Positions 1-8,690 are shown, numbered from the stretch's first letter. The stretch is 64,000 nt of DNA from F22 sp963668535 (GCA_963668535.1 OY764867.1:1302001-1366000); one strand, 5' to 3'. The notes: a model not told the origin generated them from the letters alone. A program made the numbers and translations.

Positions 1-2
1 AA

Positions 3-35
3 TGCGGCCACCTTTAAAATAAAAGGATGGCCGCA
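3..35 (-). terminator. Hairpin after metK, probable terminator
   Basis: An 8-bp GC-rich stem (TGCGGCCA pairing with TGGCCGCA) is extended by CCTTT/AAAGG and closes a short A/T loop. It lies just downstream of the metK stop codon. The T-tract on the minus strand would run off the window edge, so termination is inferred from position and stem strength. Confidence 0.7.
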
Positions 36-72
36 CTTCAGTTAAGTAGCATAAAGCTTAGGTTATATCGTT

Positions 73-1368
73 TTAAGCTAGTCCAAATGCTTTTTTTACA
101 GCATCTACATAGTCTAGTTTTTCCCAAGTAAACAATTCTACTTCCATCGTTTTTTCTTCTCCATAACGAGAAGAAAATTTCTTCGTTACAACTTGTGGAG
201 TACGTCCCATATGTCCATAAGCAGCAGTTTCAGAATAAATAGGATTGCGCAATTTCAAACGATCTTCAATAGCCTTAGGGCGCATATCAAATATTTGAGC
301 AATCTTTTCTGCAATCTGACCATCTGTCATATGTACATGACTCTTTCCATATGTATCCACAAAAATACTTACAGGCTTAGCCACACCAATTGCATAAGAA
401 ACTTGAACAAGAAGTTCATCGGAAACACCAGCAGCAACGAGATTCTTCGCAATATGACGAGACGCATAGGCTGCACTGCGGTCTACTTTACTAGGGTCTT
501 TTCCCGAAAAAGCGCCACCACCATGGCCACCTTTACCTCCATAAGTGTCGACAATAATCTTACGACCAGTCAACCCCGTATCTCCGTGAGGGCCACCGAT
601 AACAAACTTACCTGTAGGATTTACATGGTAAATGATATCATCGTTGAAAAGGCTCAAAACCTCTGGTTTATTAATACCTTCTATAACACGAGGAATCAAA
701 ATATTACACACATCTTCGCGTATGTGATTCAACATTTCTTCGTCACAAGCCGCTTGCGCTTCTGGTGTATTATCTTTTGGTGTAAAGAACTCATCGTGTG
801 ATGTTGATACAACAATGGTATCGATACGACGTGGTGTACCGTTATCATCATATTCAATAGTGACCTGACTTTTGGAGTCTGGACGCAAATAAGTCATCAA
901 CTTGCCTTCGTGACGAATTTCAGCAAGTACTTGTAGTATGCGATGAGATAAATCAAGAGAAAGAGGCATGTAATTCTCCGTTTCTGTTGTCGCATAACCA
1001 AACATCATACCTTGGTCACCAGCTCCTTGATTCTCTGGATCTGCACGCTCTACACCGCGGTTGATATCTGCACTTTGTTCGTGGATTGCAGAAAATACAC
1101 CACAAGAATTTCCTTCAAACATATATGCACCTTGCGTATAACCAATTTTATTGATCACACCACGTGCCGTTTCTTGAAGATCTACATACGTTTTGGATTT
1201 AACTTCTCCTGCAAGTACTACTTGACCAGTAGTAACAAGTGTTTCACAAGCAACCTTTGAATTCGGATCATATGCCAAAAACTCATCAAGTAATGCATCT
1301 GAAATCTGATCCGCTACTTTGTCTGGATGTCCCTCAGACACAGATTCGGATGTAAATAGATATCCCAT
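73..1368 (-). CDS. metK: S-adenosylmethionine synthetase
   Basis: MetK condenses L-methionine with ATP to make S-adenosylmethionine in the cytoplasm, the methyl donor for the tRNA, rRNA and many corrin-ring methylases in this window. The 431-residue protein has the N-terminal GHPDK motif at about residue 13, the ATP-binding GAGDQG at 115-120 and the glycine-rich GGGAFSGKD loop near 290. It is somewhat longer than the roughly 380-400 residues of most bacterial MetK, as far as I know a common feature in Bacteroidetes. The ATG start directly precedes the conserved GYLFTSESVSEGHPDK region. It is transcribed from its own promoter with a leader of about 150 nt containing a strong inverted repeat, which suggests control at the RNA level. 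A hairpin follows the stop. Identification is secure. Confidence 0.97.
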   Translation of the reverse strand: MGYLFTSESVSEGHPDKVADQISDALLDEFLAYDPNSKVACETLVTTGQVVLAGEVKSKTYVDLQETARGVINKIGYTQGAYMFEGNSCGVFSAIHEQSADINRGVERADPENQGAGDQGMMFGYATTETENYMPLSLDLSHRILQVLAEIRHEGKLMTYLRPDSKSQVTIEYDDNGTPRRIDTIVVSTSHDEFFTPKDNTPEAQAACDEEMLNHIREDVCNILIPRVIEGINKPEVLSLFNDDIIYHVNPTGKFVIGGPHGDTGLTGRKIIVDTYGGKGGHGGGAFSGKDPSKVDRSAAYASRHIAKNLVAAGVSDELLVQVSYAIGVAKPVSIFVDTYGKSHVHMTDGQIAEKIAQIFDMRPKAIEDRLKLRNPIYSETAAYGHMGRTPQVVTKKFSSRYGEEKTMEVELFTWEKLDYVDAVKKAFGLA

Positions 1369-1401
1369 TTTTGTATAAATTTAATTGGGGTCGACTCATA
1401 A

Positions 1402-1487
1402 GATGCTTGCAAAAGAATCAAGAACACCAGAACAGCGCACTTGTTATAAGGGGAGTTTTAGCATTTTTTTCTGTGGTTGCAAGCATC
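1402..1487 (-). promoter_or_regulatory. Structured metK leader (candidate cis-regulatory RNA)
   Basis: In the metK 5' leader a perfect 11-bp inverted repeat, GATGCTTGCAA (1477-1487) with its complement (1402-1412), would close a domain of about 86 nt. Inside it, CACAGAA can pair with TTCTGGTG with one bulged base, giving a second stem. The 3' side of the main stem lies about 33 nt before the ATG. Position in front of metK suggests SAM or methionine sensing. I do not recognise the conserved core of SAM-I or SAM-II, so the class is unassigned. The structure is seen; ligand and function are inference. Confidence 0.5.
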
Positions 1488-1523
1488 AACAAATCTATCC
1501 ACATGAATATTATTTTTATGCCG

Positions 1524-1554
1524 CAAATATACAACGAAAAAACCAAATATCAAT
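1524..1554 (-). promoter_or_regulatory. metK promoter
   Basis: On the minus strand a -7 box TATATTTG (1531 to 1524) has TTG at 1553-1551, about 19 bp upstream, matching the Bacteroidetes consensus. It overlaps the 3' end of folK, so metK can be transcribed independently of the upstream operon. Confidence 0.65.
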
Positions 1555-2020
1555 CTAACTTTTTCAATAATTGAGATATTTTAAATCCATTAAGGGGATG
1601 CACTATATCTGGTGCAATCTCTGCAAAAGGAATTAGCACAAAATCACGTACATGCATATAAGGGTGGGGAATGAGTAAATATGGACTATGAAAAACTAAA
1701 TCACCTAGCATTAAAATATCAATATCAATAATGCGATCTTTATAGACTTCACCATGTTTTCGTTTGTAATTACGTCCCAATTCTCGTTCAATATGTTGAG
1801 TGATTTCTAGAATTTTTTCAGCAGACAAATTCGTTTTTATAGCTACTACAGCATTCAGAAAGGCATGAGAAGAATCAAATCCCCAAGGGTCTGTCTCTAC
1901 AAAATTAGAGACAACATAAACAGGAGCGATCGCCTGCGCTAAACGGGCGATCGCTTCTTGTAGAAAATAGTGTCTATTGCCCAAATTGGACCCTAAACTA
2001 AGGTATAACATTCTACACAT
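1550..2020 (-). CDS. folK: 2-amino-4-hydroxy-6-hydroxymethyldihydropteridine pyrophosphokinase
   Basis: HPPK transfers pyrophosphate from ATP to 6-hydroxymethyl-7,8-dihydropterin, the step before dihydropteroate synthase in folate synthesis. Visible family marks are the N-terminal LSLGSNLGNR, the ETDPWG pterin-binding segment, the ELGR...R...DIDIL block that supplies metal-binding aspartates, and IPHPYMHVRDFVL. The length of about 156 residues is typical. The frame opens with TTG at 2023, followed by ATG at 2020 and a further in-frame ATG at 2011, only two residues before the first beta strand. I place the start at 2020, and 2011 is also credible. It follows queA by about a dozen bases and is probably cotranscribed with it. 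Confidence 0.93.
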   Translation of the reverse strand: MCRMLYLSLGSNLGNRHYFLQEAIARLAQAIAPVYVVSNFVETDPWGFDSSHAFLNAVVAIKTNLSAEKILEITQHIERELGRNYKRKHGEVYKDRIIDIDILMLGDLVFHSPYLLIPHPYMHVRDFVLIPFAEIAPDIVHPLNGFKISQLLKKLD

Positions 2021-2032
2021 CAACTAGAAAGA

Positions 2033-3088
2033 TTAGTCAATGATTAGCATGGCATCTCCATAGGTACCAAAACGGTATCCCTCTTTGAGAGCCACTTCAT
2101 AAGCATCCATTACATGTTGATATCCGCCAAAGGCAGCAGTCAACATCAACATAGTTGAATATGGCATATGAAAATTAGTAACAAAACTTGTGGCTACATT
2201 AAAGTTGTATTCTGGAAAAATAAATTTATTGGTCCAGCCATCATATGCTTTCAGATGACCATCTGTACTATATGTACTTTCTAAAGCACGCATGGTACAT
2301 GCACCAACTGCACACACACTGCGGCCTTCGTCCTTCTTTTTATTAACACAATCGACCGTTTGTTGAAGCACCTGTATTTGTTCACTTTCCATCTTATGCT
2401 TTGTCAAATCTTCCACATCAATTTCACGGAAGTTCCCCAAACCTGAGTGTGCGGTAATAAAGGCTTGATCAATACCTTTAATTTCAAAACGTTTTAAAAG
2501 TTCACGACTAAAATGTAAACTAGCTGCTGGAGCTGTTACAGCTCCTTCATTTTTTGCAAAAATCGATTGGAATCGTTCTGCATCAGACTCCTCTGCTGGT
2601 CTATTAATAATATGTTCTGGAAGTGGGGTAACACCTAATGCATACAAATCACGCTTAAAATCGTCATGTGTTCCTTCGTATAAGAAACGCAACGTACGTC
2701 CTCTGGATGTTGTGTTATCAATAACCTCAGCTACCATACTATCATCTTCTCCAAAATACAGCTTGTTTCCTATTCGGATTTTGCGGGCTGGATCAACCAA
2801 CACATCCCATAGACGCTGTTCTTCATTGAGCTCACGAAGTAAGAAAACCTCAATACGTGCATTGGTTTTCTCCTTATTACCATACAAACGAGCAGGAAAA
2901 ACTTTTGTGTCATTAAAAACAAACAAGTCCTCTTCATCAAAGTACTCAATTATTTCTTTGAAAAATCGGTGTTCTATCTCACCCGTTTTGCGATGCAAAA
3001 CCATCAAACGTGACTCATCACGAAATTTTGATGGGTACATAGCAATTTTCTCATCTGGTAAATCGTAATAAAATTCAGATAACTTCAT
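2033..3088 (-). CDS. queA: S-adenosylmethionine:tRNA ribosyltransferase-isomerase
   Basis: QueA transfers and isomerises the ribose of S-adenosylmethionine onto 7-aminomethyl-7-deazaguanine in tRNA, making epoxyqueuosine. The 351-residue protein starts with the classic LSEFYYDLPDEKIA and contains the family segments VFNDTKVFPARL, GAVTAPAASLHF, ITAHSGLGNF and the C-terminal YGDAMLI. The length is standard. The ATG start is unambiguous. It lies 15 bp after truB and just before folK in a minus-strand run, an arrangement that recurs in Bacteroidetes. No other queuosine genes are in the window. Confidence 0.97.
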   Translation of the reverse strand: MKLSEFYYDLPDEKIAMYPSKFRDESRLMVLHRKTGEIEHRFFKEIIEYFDEEDLFVFNDTKVFPARLYGNKEKTNARIEVFLLRELNEEQRLWDVLVDPARKIRIGNKLYFGEDDSMVAEVIDNTTSRGRTLRFLYEGTHDDFKRDLYALGVTPLPEHIINRPAEESDAERFQSIFAKNEGAVTAPAASLHFSRELLKRFEIKGIDQAFITAHSGLGNFREIDVEDLTKHKMESEQIQVLQQTVDCVNKKKDEGRSVCAVGACTMRALESTYSTDGHLKAYDGWTNKFIFPEYNFNVATSFVTNFHMPYSTMLMLTAAFGGYQHVMDAYEVALKEGYRFGTYGDAMLIID

Positions 3089-3103
3089 TTCTTTGGGTTT
3101 TAT

Positions 3104-3826
3104 CTAGTAATTATTTTTTTCTTCTATCACTATTTCTTGTTGTTTGATCCACTCTGGAAAATCAAGGGGATTCATCAAGTCTTTTTCTCGTATATCTCCA
3201 ACTCGAGTACGTCGTAGGCTAATCAAGTGAGCACCACTATTTAAAGCTTCTCCTATATCACGAGCTAAAGCACGAATATAGGTTCCTTTACTACATACAA
3301 CACGAATTTCTATTTCTTGTTTATCGAGTTCACAACGAATCAATTCTATTTCATCAATAACCAAGACTTTAGGTTTTAATTTAACTTCTTCGCCTTTTCT
3401 CGCGAGCTCATAAGCTCTTTTTCCTTCTACCATAACAGCGCTAAATGCAGGGGGTACTTGTTCTATCCGCCCTAAAAAAGTTTTCAGCGTATCACGTACC
3501 TTATCTTCTGTAATATGGTCAGTTGGGAAAGTGGCATCTATCGGTTTTTCCAAATCAAAAGAAGCGGTTGTTGCTCCAAGTTTCAAAGTCGCAACATATT
3601 CTTTTGTCTGGTACTGAAATTCCTCTATTCGCTTAGTCGCTTTTCCTGTACACAAAATCATAACACCTGTAGCTAGAGGATCTAATGTACCCGCATGACC
3701 AACTTTCAACTTTTTCACTCCCATCGTACGGCAAATTGCATGCCGTACTTTAGCAACTAATTGGAACGAAGTCCATTCCAAAGGTTTATCAAAATACAGG
3801 ACCTCACCTGCTTTAAAATCTTTCAA
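3104..3826 (-). CDS. truB: tRNA pseudouridine(55) synthase
   Basis: TruB converts U55 in the T-loop of tRNAs to pseudouridine. The 240-residue protein shows YFDKPLEWTSF near the N-terminus, the catalytic motif GHAGTLDPLATG with Asp49, the RAYELARKGEEV motif and C-terminal SKGTYIRALARDIG. Its length is that of the short bacterial form without a full PUA domain. The start appears to be a genuine TTG at 3826: in-frame stop codons lie a few codons upstream, and no ATG or GTG precedes the conserved GEVLYFDKP segment. It sits between uppP and queA in the conserved block. Confidence 0.95.
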   Translation of the reverse strand: MKDFKAGEVLYFDKPLEWTSFQLVAKVRHAICRTMGVKKLKVGHAGTLDPLATGVMILCTGKATKRIEEFQYQTKEYVATLKLGATTASFDLEKPIDATFPTDHITEDKVRDTLKTFLGRIEQVPPAFSAVMVEGKRAYELARKGEEVKLKPKVLVIDEIELIRCELDKQEIEIRVVCSKGTYIRALARDIGEALNSGAHLISLRRTRVGDIREKDLMNPLDFPEWIKQQEIVIEEKNNY

Positions 3827-3890
3827 CGTGTATCTATACTTTTATTATATAATTCTGAATCGATCGCGTCTAAACGTTTTTAATAGCCTT

Positions 3891-4742
3891 TTATAGGGTT
3901 AAACTTGCTCCAAAACAAAGCATAAGTAAAATGGCTATGCCAGCTACAATACGATAATAACCAAATGCTTTAAATCCATGCTTATTCAAAAAAGCTATAA
4001 AAAACTTGATAGCTAGTAATGCAACAAAGAAAGCTATAACATTACCTATCAATAAAGTTATTAAATGATTTTGGAGCATATCAACCCCTGTGTCACTCAT
4101 AAATACTTTCAATAATTTATAACAAGACGCAGCAGCCATAGTCGGTACGGCCAAAAAAAACGAAAATTCTGCAGCATCTTTTCTTGTCAACTTCTGCCCC
4201 ATACCTCCAACAATAGTTGCCATAGAACGGGATACTCCTGGTATCATAGCAATACATTGACAAAAGCCTATCATAAGGGCACTACGATTTGTCATCGGTT
4301 TGGCTTCTTCCTCGGATACAGCAAATAACTTATCAACAAAAATCATGAAAACACCTCCAATTATAAGCATTATGGCAACTACATATACATTTTCAAGAAG
4401 GCTATCAATAAAATCACTTAGCAAAAAGCCGATAACGGCCGCAGGTAAAAAAGCTACGAGCAACTTTACATAAAAGTCATATCGATGTAAACACTTCTGC
4501 AATAAACTAGGCTGACCTTCCATTGTAGCGTGATTAATACGAAAAAACCGTTTCCAGTACAAAACGACAACGGACAAAATAGCTCCAAACTGAATAATAA
4601 CATCAAAAGCTTTAATAAATTCATCCGATCCATCCACCCCTAGTAAGTATTGGGTAATAATCATGTGGCCAGTAGAAGAGACTGGTAAATATTCAGTCAA
4701 TCCTTCAACAATAGATACGATAATAGTTTGCAATAAATCCAT
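3891..4742 (-). CDS. uppP: Undecaprenyl-diphosphatase
   Basis: UppP (BacA) removes the terminal phosphate of undecaprenyl pyrophosphate so that the lipid carrier can be reused for peptidoglycan and other envelope glycans. The 283-residue polytopic membrane protein has both family signatures: EGLTEYLPVSSTGHM at residues 13-27 and PGVSRSMATIVGG starting at 168, containing the conserved Ser and Arg of the active site. About seven or eight hydrophobic segments are visible. It lies between a DUF3098 gene and truB, as in other Bacteroidetes. The ATG start immediately precedes DLLQTIIVSIVEGLTE, the expected N-terminus. Confidence 0.97.
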   Translation of the reverse strand: MDLLQTIIVSIVEGLTEYLPVSSTGHMIITQYLLGVDGSDEFIKAFDVIIQFGAILSVVVLYWKRFFRINHATMEGQPSLLQKCLHRYDFYVKLLVAFLPAAVIGFLLSDFIDSLLENVYVVAIMLIIGGVFMIFVDKLFAVSEEEAKPMTNRSALMIGFCQCIAMIPGVSRSMATIVGGMGQKLTRKDAAEFSFFLAVPTMAAASCYKLLKVFMSDTGVDMLQNHLITLLIGNVIAFFVALLAIKFFIAFLNKHGFKAFGYYRIVAGIAILLMLCFGASLTL

Positions 4743-4799
4743 GAAACAATCAATTTAATATTGTGATACAATGTATATTTTGAGCTTTGTAAAGTTTCA

Positions 4800-5030
4800 C
4801 TATTTATTTTCTATAGGCTTTTTTAGTATCGCATATATACAAAAAATGAAGCCCAAAAAACAAACGACTGGAGCTAATCTGATGCGGCGAAAGCTAAAGA
4901 TATTTTCATTAAAATGAGTCAATGTCGTGCTCGACCCTGACATCAAAATAAAACCTAAGATAATAATAGCTATTCCTATACCTAATAAGATATAGTTGAT
5001 TCTAGCAAATGCAAAATGTTGTTTTTCCAT
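4800..5030 (-). CDS. DUF3098 small membrane protein
   Basis: This 76-residue protein has two hydrophobic helices (about residues 12-31 and 52-69) joined by a loop containing SFRRIRLAPVVC. It matches the DUF3098 family, found between ftsX and uppP in Bacteroidetes. The conserved FRRIRLAP segment next to the second helix is the family hallmark. Function is unknown; its fixed position beside ftsX suggests a link to the divisome or envelope, which is inference. The ATG follows the ftsX stop by 19 bp, consistent with cotranscription. Confidence 0.85.
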   Translation of the reverse strand: MEKQHFAFARINYILLGIGIAIIILGFILMSGSSTTLTHFNENIFSFRRIRLAPVVCFLGFIFCIYAILKKPIENK

Positions 5031-5049
5031 TGGGTTTATACTTTATATT

Positions 5050-5931
5050 CTATATTTCATACAGGGAATGGTTGGACATGCGCAAATACCTATTAATAGA
5101 AAAATATGCACATATAAACGTTATCAACAGACCACTTAACATCACAACGCCAGCCACAATTATGAGCATATTAAGACTAATCAGGTCCAATAATTCTGGT
5201 TGATATCGAATAATCCAACGTCCAGCCGAGAAAAGAAATACATCCGTTATTATTGCTGCAATAAAACCACTCAATAAATGTCGTTGAATAAAGGGGCGTT
5301 GAATAAATCCCCAACTAGCACCCACCAGTTTCATCGTATGTATGCTAAATCGTTTGGCATACATGGATAAACGAATCATATTATTGATAAGTGCAAAAGA
5401 AATTAGCGCAAATAACAAAGCTAATCCAGCTAACCAGTAGGTAATAATTCGAATATGATGATTTACCTGGTCTATAAGTTCTTTCTGATACAATAATTCG
5501 TCTATGTCATGCTTGTATTGTTTATTCAGCTGTTTTTCTATAACTGCCAAACTATCCGCATTGGCATAGTTAGCATGCAACTTTATCTCTAGGGAAGCTT
5601 TAAACGGATTGTATCCCAAAAACTCAGCAGGATCTGTCCCCATAGCTTTTATCTGCTCATCTAAAGCTTCTTTTTTAGATATGAGCTTAATTTCTTTGAC
5701 AAAGTCTTTATGTGTTAAGTCTGCTTCTATTTGATGAATACGTTTGTCGCTCATCGACTCATCTAGTACGATAGAAAATTTAATATTCTCGCGCACATAG
5801 GTTGATAAACGATCGGCACCCAACCAAAAAAAAGTCACAACACCTATAACAATCAACACCATAGATATACTGATGGTATTTGTAATATCTTGCCAACGAA
5901 ATAAATGACGTGTATGTTTATTCTTTCCCAT
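5050..5931 (-). CDS. ftsX: Cell division permease FtsX
   Basis: FtsX forms an ABC-like complex with the ATPase FtsE at the division site and activates peptidoglycan hydrolases. The 293-residue protein has an N-terminal transmembrane helix (about 20-37), an extracytoplasmic domain (about 45-155), and three C-terminal helices, the usual FtsX layout. The segment SMYAKRFSIHTMKLVGASWGF is rendered here as a cytoplasmic loop ending in KLVGA, the typical FtsX coupling region. FtsE is not in the window. It overlaps no neighbour but lies only 10 bp from the upstream methyltransferase gene, suggesting one transcript. Confidence 0.93.
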   Translation of the reverse strand: MGKNKHTRHLFRWQDITNTISISMVLIVIGVVTFFWLGADRLSTYVRENIKFSIVLDESMSDKRIHQIEADLTHKDFVKEIKLISKKEALDEQIKAMGTDPAEFLGYNPFKASLEIKLHANYANADSLAVIEKQLNKQYKHDIDELLYQKELIDQVNHHIRIITYWLAGLALLFALISFALINNMIRLSMYAKRFSIHTMKLVGASWGFIQRPFIQRHLLSGFIAAIITDVFLFSAGRWIIRYQPELLDLISLNMLIIVAGVVMLSGLLITFICAYFSINRYLRMSNHSLYEI

Positions 5932-5941
5932 GCTAGTATTC

Positions 5942-6886
5942 TTATTTAGTTCTTCGACTATTTTTTTCTTTTTTGAATATATATATCAAGGAACTACTGG
6001 CCGTTTTTTTTCCAAATAGCAAATTCAAAGAAGCTCTACACCCAGTAAAGAACCCACGAATAGCAGATAATGAATATCCTCTATGTTTTTCAGTAAGCAT
6101 AGAAACATAAAAGGCATCTAATGGCATAGGGTAAATATTGACCAAATTAAAGTCGTGTTTCTTTGCTAATTTTTTCATTGTATGCACAGTGAAATGCCAT
6201 AAGTGTCGAGGGGTATCATACGCTGCCCAGTCAGTACCATAATGCTGAGCATCAAAAGAATCAGGATTTGGAACAGCTATGACCAAAACACCACCATAAT
6301 GCAGCCATTGATAAAATTGCTCCATACGTTCATTTAAATTAGGAATATGTTCTAATACATGCCACAACGCAATGACATTGTATGATTCACTTTTAGGATA
6401 TTCGGAATGTATATGGTCATCAAGCACTTCTAAAGATTTTAAATCTAAATCAAATAATTCTTTCGCTTGTGTACGACATATAACACTTGGTTCAACACCT
6501 GTTACTGCCCAACCTCTTTTTGACATAGTATGTGCAAAATAACCGGTACCCGAACCAACTTCTAACAGGTTTTTCACACTGTTCAAAGAGTTTGATTGCT
6601 CAATCAATCGCGCTTTTTGTAGCAACATAAACTGGCGAGCAAAATGATACAAACTATTCATAACTCCACGTTTTGTGTTTGTGTGAGATATATATTCATC
6701 CGATTGGTAGTAATTTCCTATATGATCTGCATCTGGCACATCCTGAGTACACAAGAAACCACATTGAGAACATTTCACCAATTGATAAGTCTCTTTAGAC
6801 ACAAAGTTATCAACACAAGAAAAAGCCTCTTCGAACGAAGAAGCTCCACATATTGGACATTGTTCCAGATGAACTCTATGCATCAT
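5942..6886 (-). CDS. Class I SAM-dependent methyltransferase with N-terminal zinc ribbon
   Basis: This 314-residue protein begins with two Cys pairs, CPICG (about residue 10) and CSQCGF (about 39), forming a likely zinc ribbon. A Rossmann-type methyltransferase domain follows, with the SAM-binding motif LLEVGSGTGYFA near residue 109 and the acidic GVEPS loop. The segment ALWHVLEHIPN is typical of the Methyltransf_23 group. Such enzymes often modify sugars or lipid intermediates, but the substrate here cannot be told. The gene opens the ftsX-uppP-truB-queA-folK run and has a candidate promoter at 6926-6933. Two adjacent ATG codons exist; the first is used. Confidence 0.8.
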   Translation of the reverse strand: MMHRVHLEQCPICGASSFEEAFSCVDNFVSKETYQLVKCSQCGFLCTQDVPDADHIGNYYQSDEYISHTNTKRGVMNSLYHFARQFMLLQKARLIEQSNSLNSVKNLLEVGSGTGYFAHTMSKRGWAVTGVEPSVICRTQAKELFDLDLKSLEVLDDHIHSEYPKSESYNVIALWHVLEHIPNLNERMEQFYQWLHYGGVLVIAVPNPDSFDAQHYGTDWAAYDTPRHLWHFTVHTMKKLAKKHDFNLVNIYPMPLDAFYVSMLTEKHRGYSLSAIRGFFTGCRASLNLLFGKKTASSSLIYIFKKEKNSRRTK

Positions 6887-6925
6887 TTTATAAGAGTACT
6901 AATTGCAGTTTATATCAAGTTGATA

Positions 6926-6933
6926 CAAATATA
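6926..6933 (-). promoter_or_regulatory. Promoter of the methyltransferase-ftsX-uppP operon
   Basis: The minus strand carries TATATTTG, an exact match to the Bacteroidetes -7 consensus, about 40 bp before the start codon. No clear -33 TTTG is seen at the expected spacing, so the assignment rests on the -7 box and position. Confidence 0.45.
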
Positions 6934-6978
6934 ACAAATTCCCTTGTAACAGCCTAAAAATAGATTTGTTTTTTAACA

Positions 6979-7013
6979 GATACAGAGCGAGTTTCGTTTA
7001 TTCGCTCTGTATC
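6979..7013. terminator. 12-bp stem hairpin after miaB
   Basis: GATACAGAGCGA pairs perfectly with TCGCTCTGTATC around an 11-nt loop. It lies 15 bp after the miaB stop codon and upstream of the methyltransferase operon promoter. On the minus strand only a weak T-run follows, so it could be a weak terminator or an mRNA 3'-end stabiliser. Confidence 0.65.
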
Positions 7014-7027
7014 TTTCAAGTTATTTA

Positions 7028-8410
7028 TTATTGGTTGACAAGTTCTCCATGCAAAGTTGCTGAAGAAGCATCATTAATCTTCACCTGTACATAATCGCCA
7101 ATTTTTACATCGTGTCGATCAAAAACAACAACTTTATTTTGTTGTGTACGACCAAACAATTGTTCACGACTACGCTTAGAGATTCCTTCAACAAGTACTT
7201 CATATTCTTTACCAATACATCTTTGATTTGCTTCTGCAGACAACTTATTTTGGACAGCAATAATCTCATTCAAACGACGAATTTTCACTTCTTCAGGAAT
7301 ATCATCTTCTAAATGACGAGAAGCATAAGTTCCCTCTCGTTCACTATATTTGAACATAAAGGCTGAATCATACCCAACTTCTTGCATTATACTCAAAGAT
7401 AATTGATGATCTTCTTCTGTTTCAGAGTGAAATCCACAAAAAATATCTGTAGATAGCCCACAATCAGGTATAAGACGTTTGATTGTTTCAATTCGATTTA
7501 AATACCATTCTCGAGTATAACGACGATTCATTAATTTCAAAATACGACTACTGCCACTTTGTACTGGTAAATGCACATGATTGCAAATATTTGGTTCGTC
7601 AGCAATCGCTTGTATTGTTTCATCCGACATGTCTTTTGGATGAGAGGTAGAAAAACGAATGCGCATACAAGGAACTGCATGAGCAACTAAACGAAGCAAT
7701 TTATCAAACCCTATTGTTTCTCCATCATCAGTCTGTACTAAGTAAGAATTTACATTCTGTCCTAGTAAAGTAACCTCTTTATAACCACGCATTTCTAAGT
7801 CCTTGACTTCATTCAAAATACTTTGTACATCACGACTACGTTCACGACCACGTGTGTAGGGCACAATACAATAAGTACAAAAATTATTACATCCTCGGGT
7901 AATAGATACGAAACCAGTAATTTTATTGTGCTGAATACGTGTAGGCAACACATCTCTGTAGGTTTCAGTTTTTGAAAGTTGAACATTCATTGCTGGTTTA
8001 CCTAATTCGGCAGAAGCAACAATATCTGGCAAACTTAGATAAGCATCAGGGCCCGCAACAACATCTACTTGATATTCATTTATCAATTGTTCTTGTACAC
8101 GCTCAGCCATACACCCCAAAACACCGATAATAAAAGAACGGCCTTTTTTTCGTAATTGGTTAAGGTGGGATAAGCGGTGGAGAATTTTCTGTTCCGCATT
8201 GTCTCTCACTGAACAAGTGTTGATAAAAATCGCATCTGCTTGATCCGCATCTTCTGTTAATTCATACCCTGCCATATGCATGATACTAGCCACCACTTCA
8301 CTATCGGCTACATTCATCTGACAACCATGAGTTTCGATAAACAATTGCTTCATGCAATCATTATTAGAATTAGATTTTGAGTCTAATCCATCATTTGAAA
8401 GATTCATCAT
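7028..8410 (-). CDS. miaB: tRNA-2-methylthio-N6-isopentenyladenosine-37 methylthiotransferase
   Basis: MiaB adds a methylthio group to N6-isopentenyladenosine 37 of tRNAs that read UNN codons, using two [4Fe-4S] clusters. The 460-residue protein has the UPF0004 domain with cluster ligands Cys30, Cys66 and Cys100, the radical SAM motif RGCNNFCTYC with Cys174, Cys178 and Cys181, and a C-terminal TRAM RNA-binding domain. TRGRERSRD and FGFHSETEEDH-type segments are characteristic of MiaB rather than RimO or MtaB. The first ATG of two tandem ones is taken. It has its own promoter and a downstream hairpin, so it is probably monocistronic. Confidence 0.96.
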   Translation of the reverse strand: MMNLSNDGLDSKSNSNNDCMKQLFIETHGCQMNVADSEVVASIMHMAGYELTEDADQADAIFINTCSVRDNAEQKILHRLSHLNQLRKKGRSFIIGVLGCMAERVQEQLINEYQVDVVAGPDAYLSLPDIVASAELGKPAMNVQLSKTETYRDVLPTRIQHNKITGFVSITRGCNNFCTYCIVPYTRGRERSRDVQSILNEVKDLEMRGYKEVTLLGQNVNSYLVQTDDGETIGFDKLLRLVAHAVPCMRIRFSTSHPKDMSDETIQAIADEPNICNHVHLPVQSGSSRILKLMNRRYTREWYLNRIETIKRLIPDCGLSTDIFCGFHSETEEDHQLSLSIMQEVGYDSAFMFKYSEREGTYASRHLEDDIPEEVKIRRLNEIIAVQNKLSAEANQRCIGKEYEVLVEGISKRSREQLFGRTQQNKVVVFDRHDVKIGDYVQVKINDASSATLHGELVNQ

Positions 8411-8443
8411 GTCTTTAATTATATATTAAAAAAATTGAGATTG

Positions 8444-8475
8444 CAAAGATAAGCATTATCTATATAACAGTCAAA
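8444..8475 (-). promoter_or_regulatory. miaB promoter
   Basis: The minus-strand -7 box TATCTTTG (8451 to 8444) and a TTTG -33 box (8475 to 8472) are separated by 20 bp, an excellent Bacteroidetes promoter. It predicts a miaB leader of about 30 nt. Confidence 0.7.
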
Positions 8476-8572
8476 ACTAGAGTATTATATTCTGCAAACA
8501 ATAAAAACCATATGAAATAAACAGTTTCAATGTGACAAAACTATTAAATTGTAGATTTTTTAGGCAAATCGC

Positions 8573-8690
8573 TTGCACAATGAAAGATTTGTTTCTATAT
8601 TTGTAGCGTGAAAGAAACATTAGATTTTTTCATAGTTAAGGTTTAGGTTAAAAAGACAAGGGGAACTGTGAAGCTCCCCTTTTCTTATGT
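8573..8690 (+). ncRNA. Small RNA candidate A with own promoter and terminator
   Basis: A promoter with TTG at 8573-8575, a 20-bp spacer and TATATTTG at 8596-8603 would start an RNA near 8608. It contains TTTTTTCATAGT and AAGG/GGTTA elements and ends in a stem AAGGGGA/TCCCCTT (8658-8681) followed by a T-rich run. No convincing reading frame is present. The same layout and several sequence blocks recur at 13038-13136. It resembles multi-copy small-RNA families known in Bacteroides (such as FopS), but that link is from memory and unverified. The mature RNA would be roughly 80 nt. Confidence 0.6.

Noticed and set aside
193..801. A 202-codon open frame on the plus strand opposite metK
   Set aside because: It lies wholly antisense to a certain gene, has no promoter or recognisable protein features, and is a codon-usage shadow.
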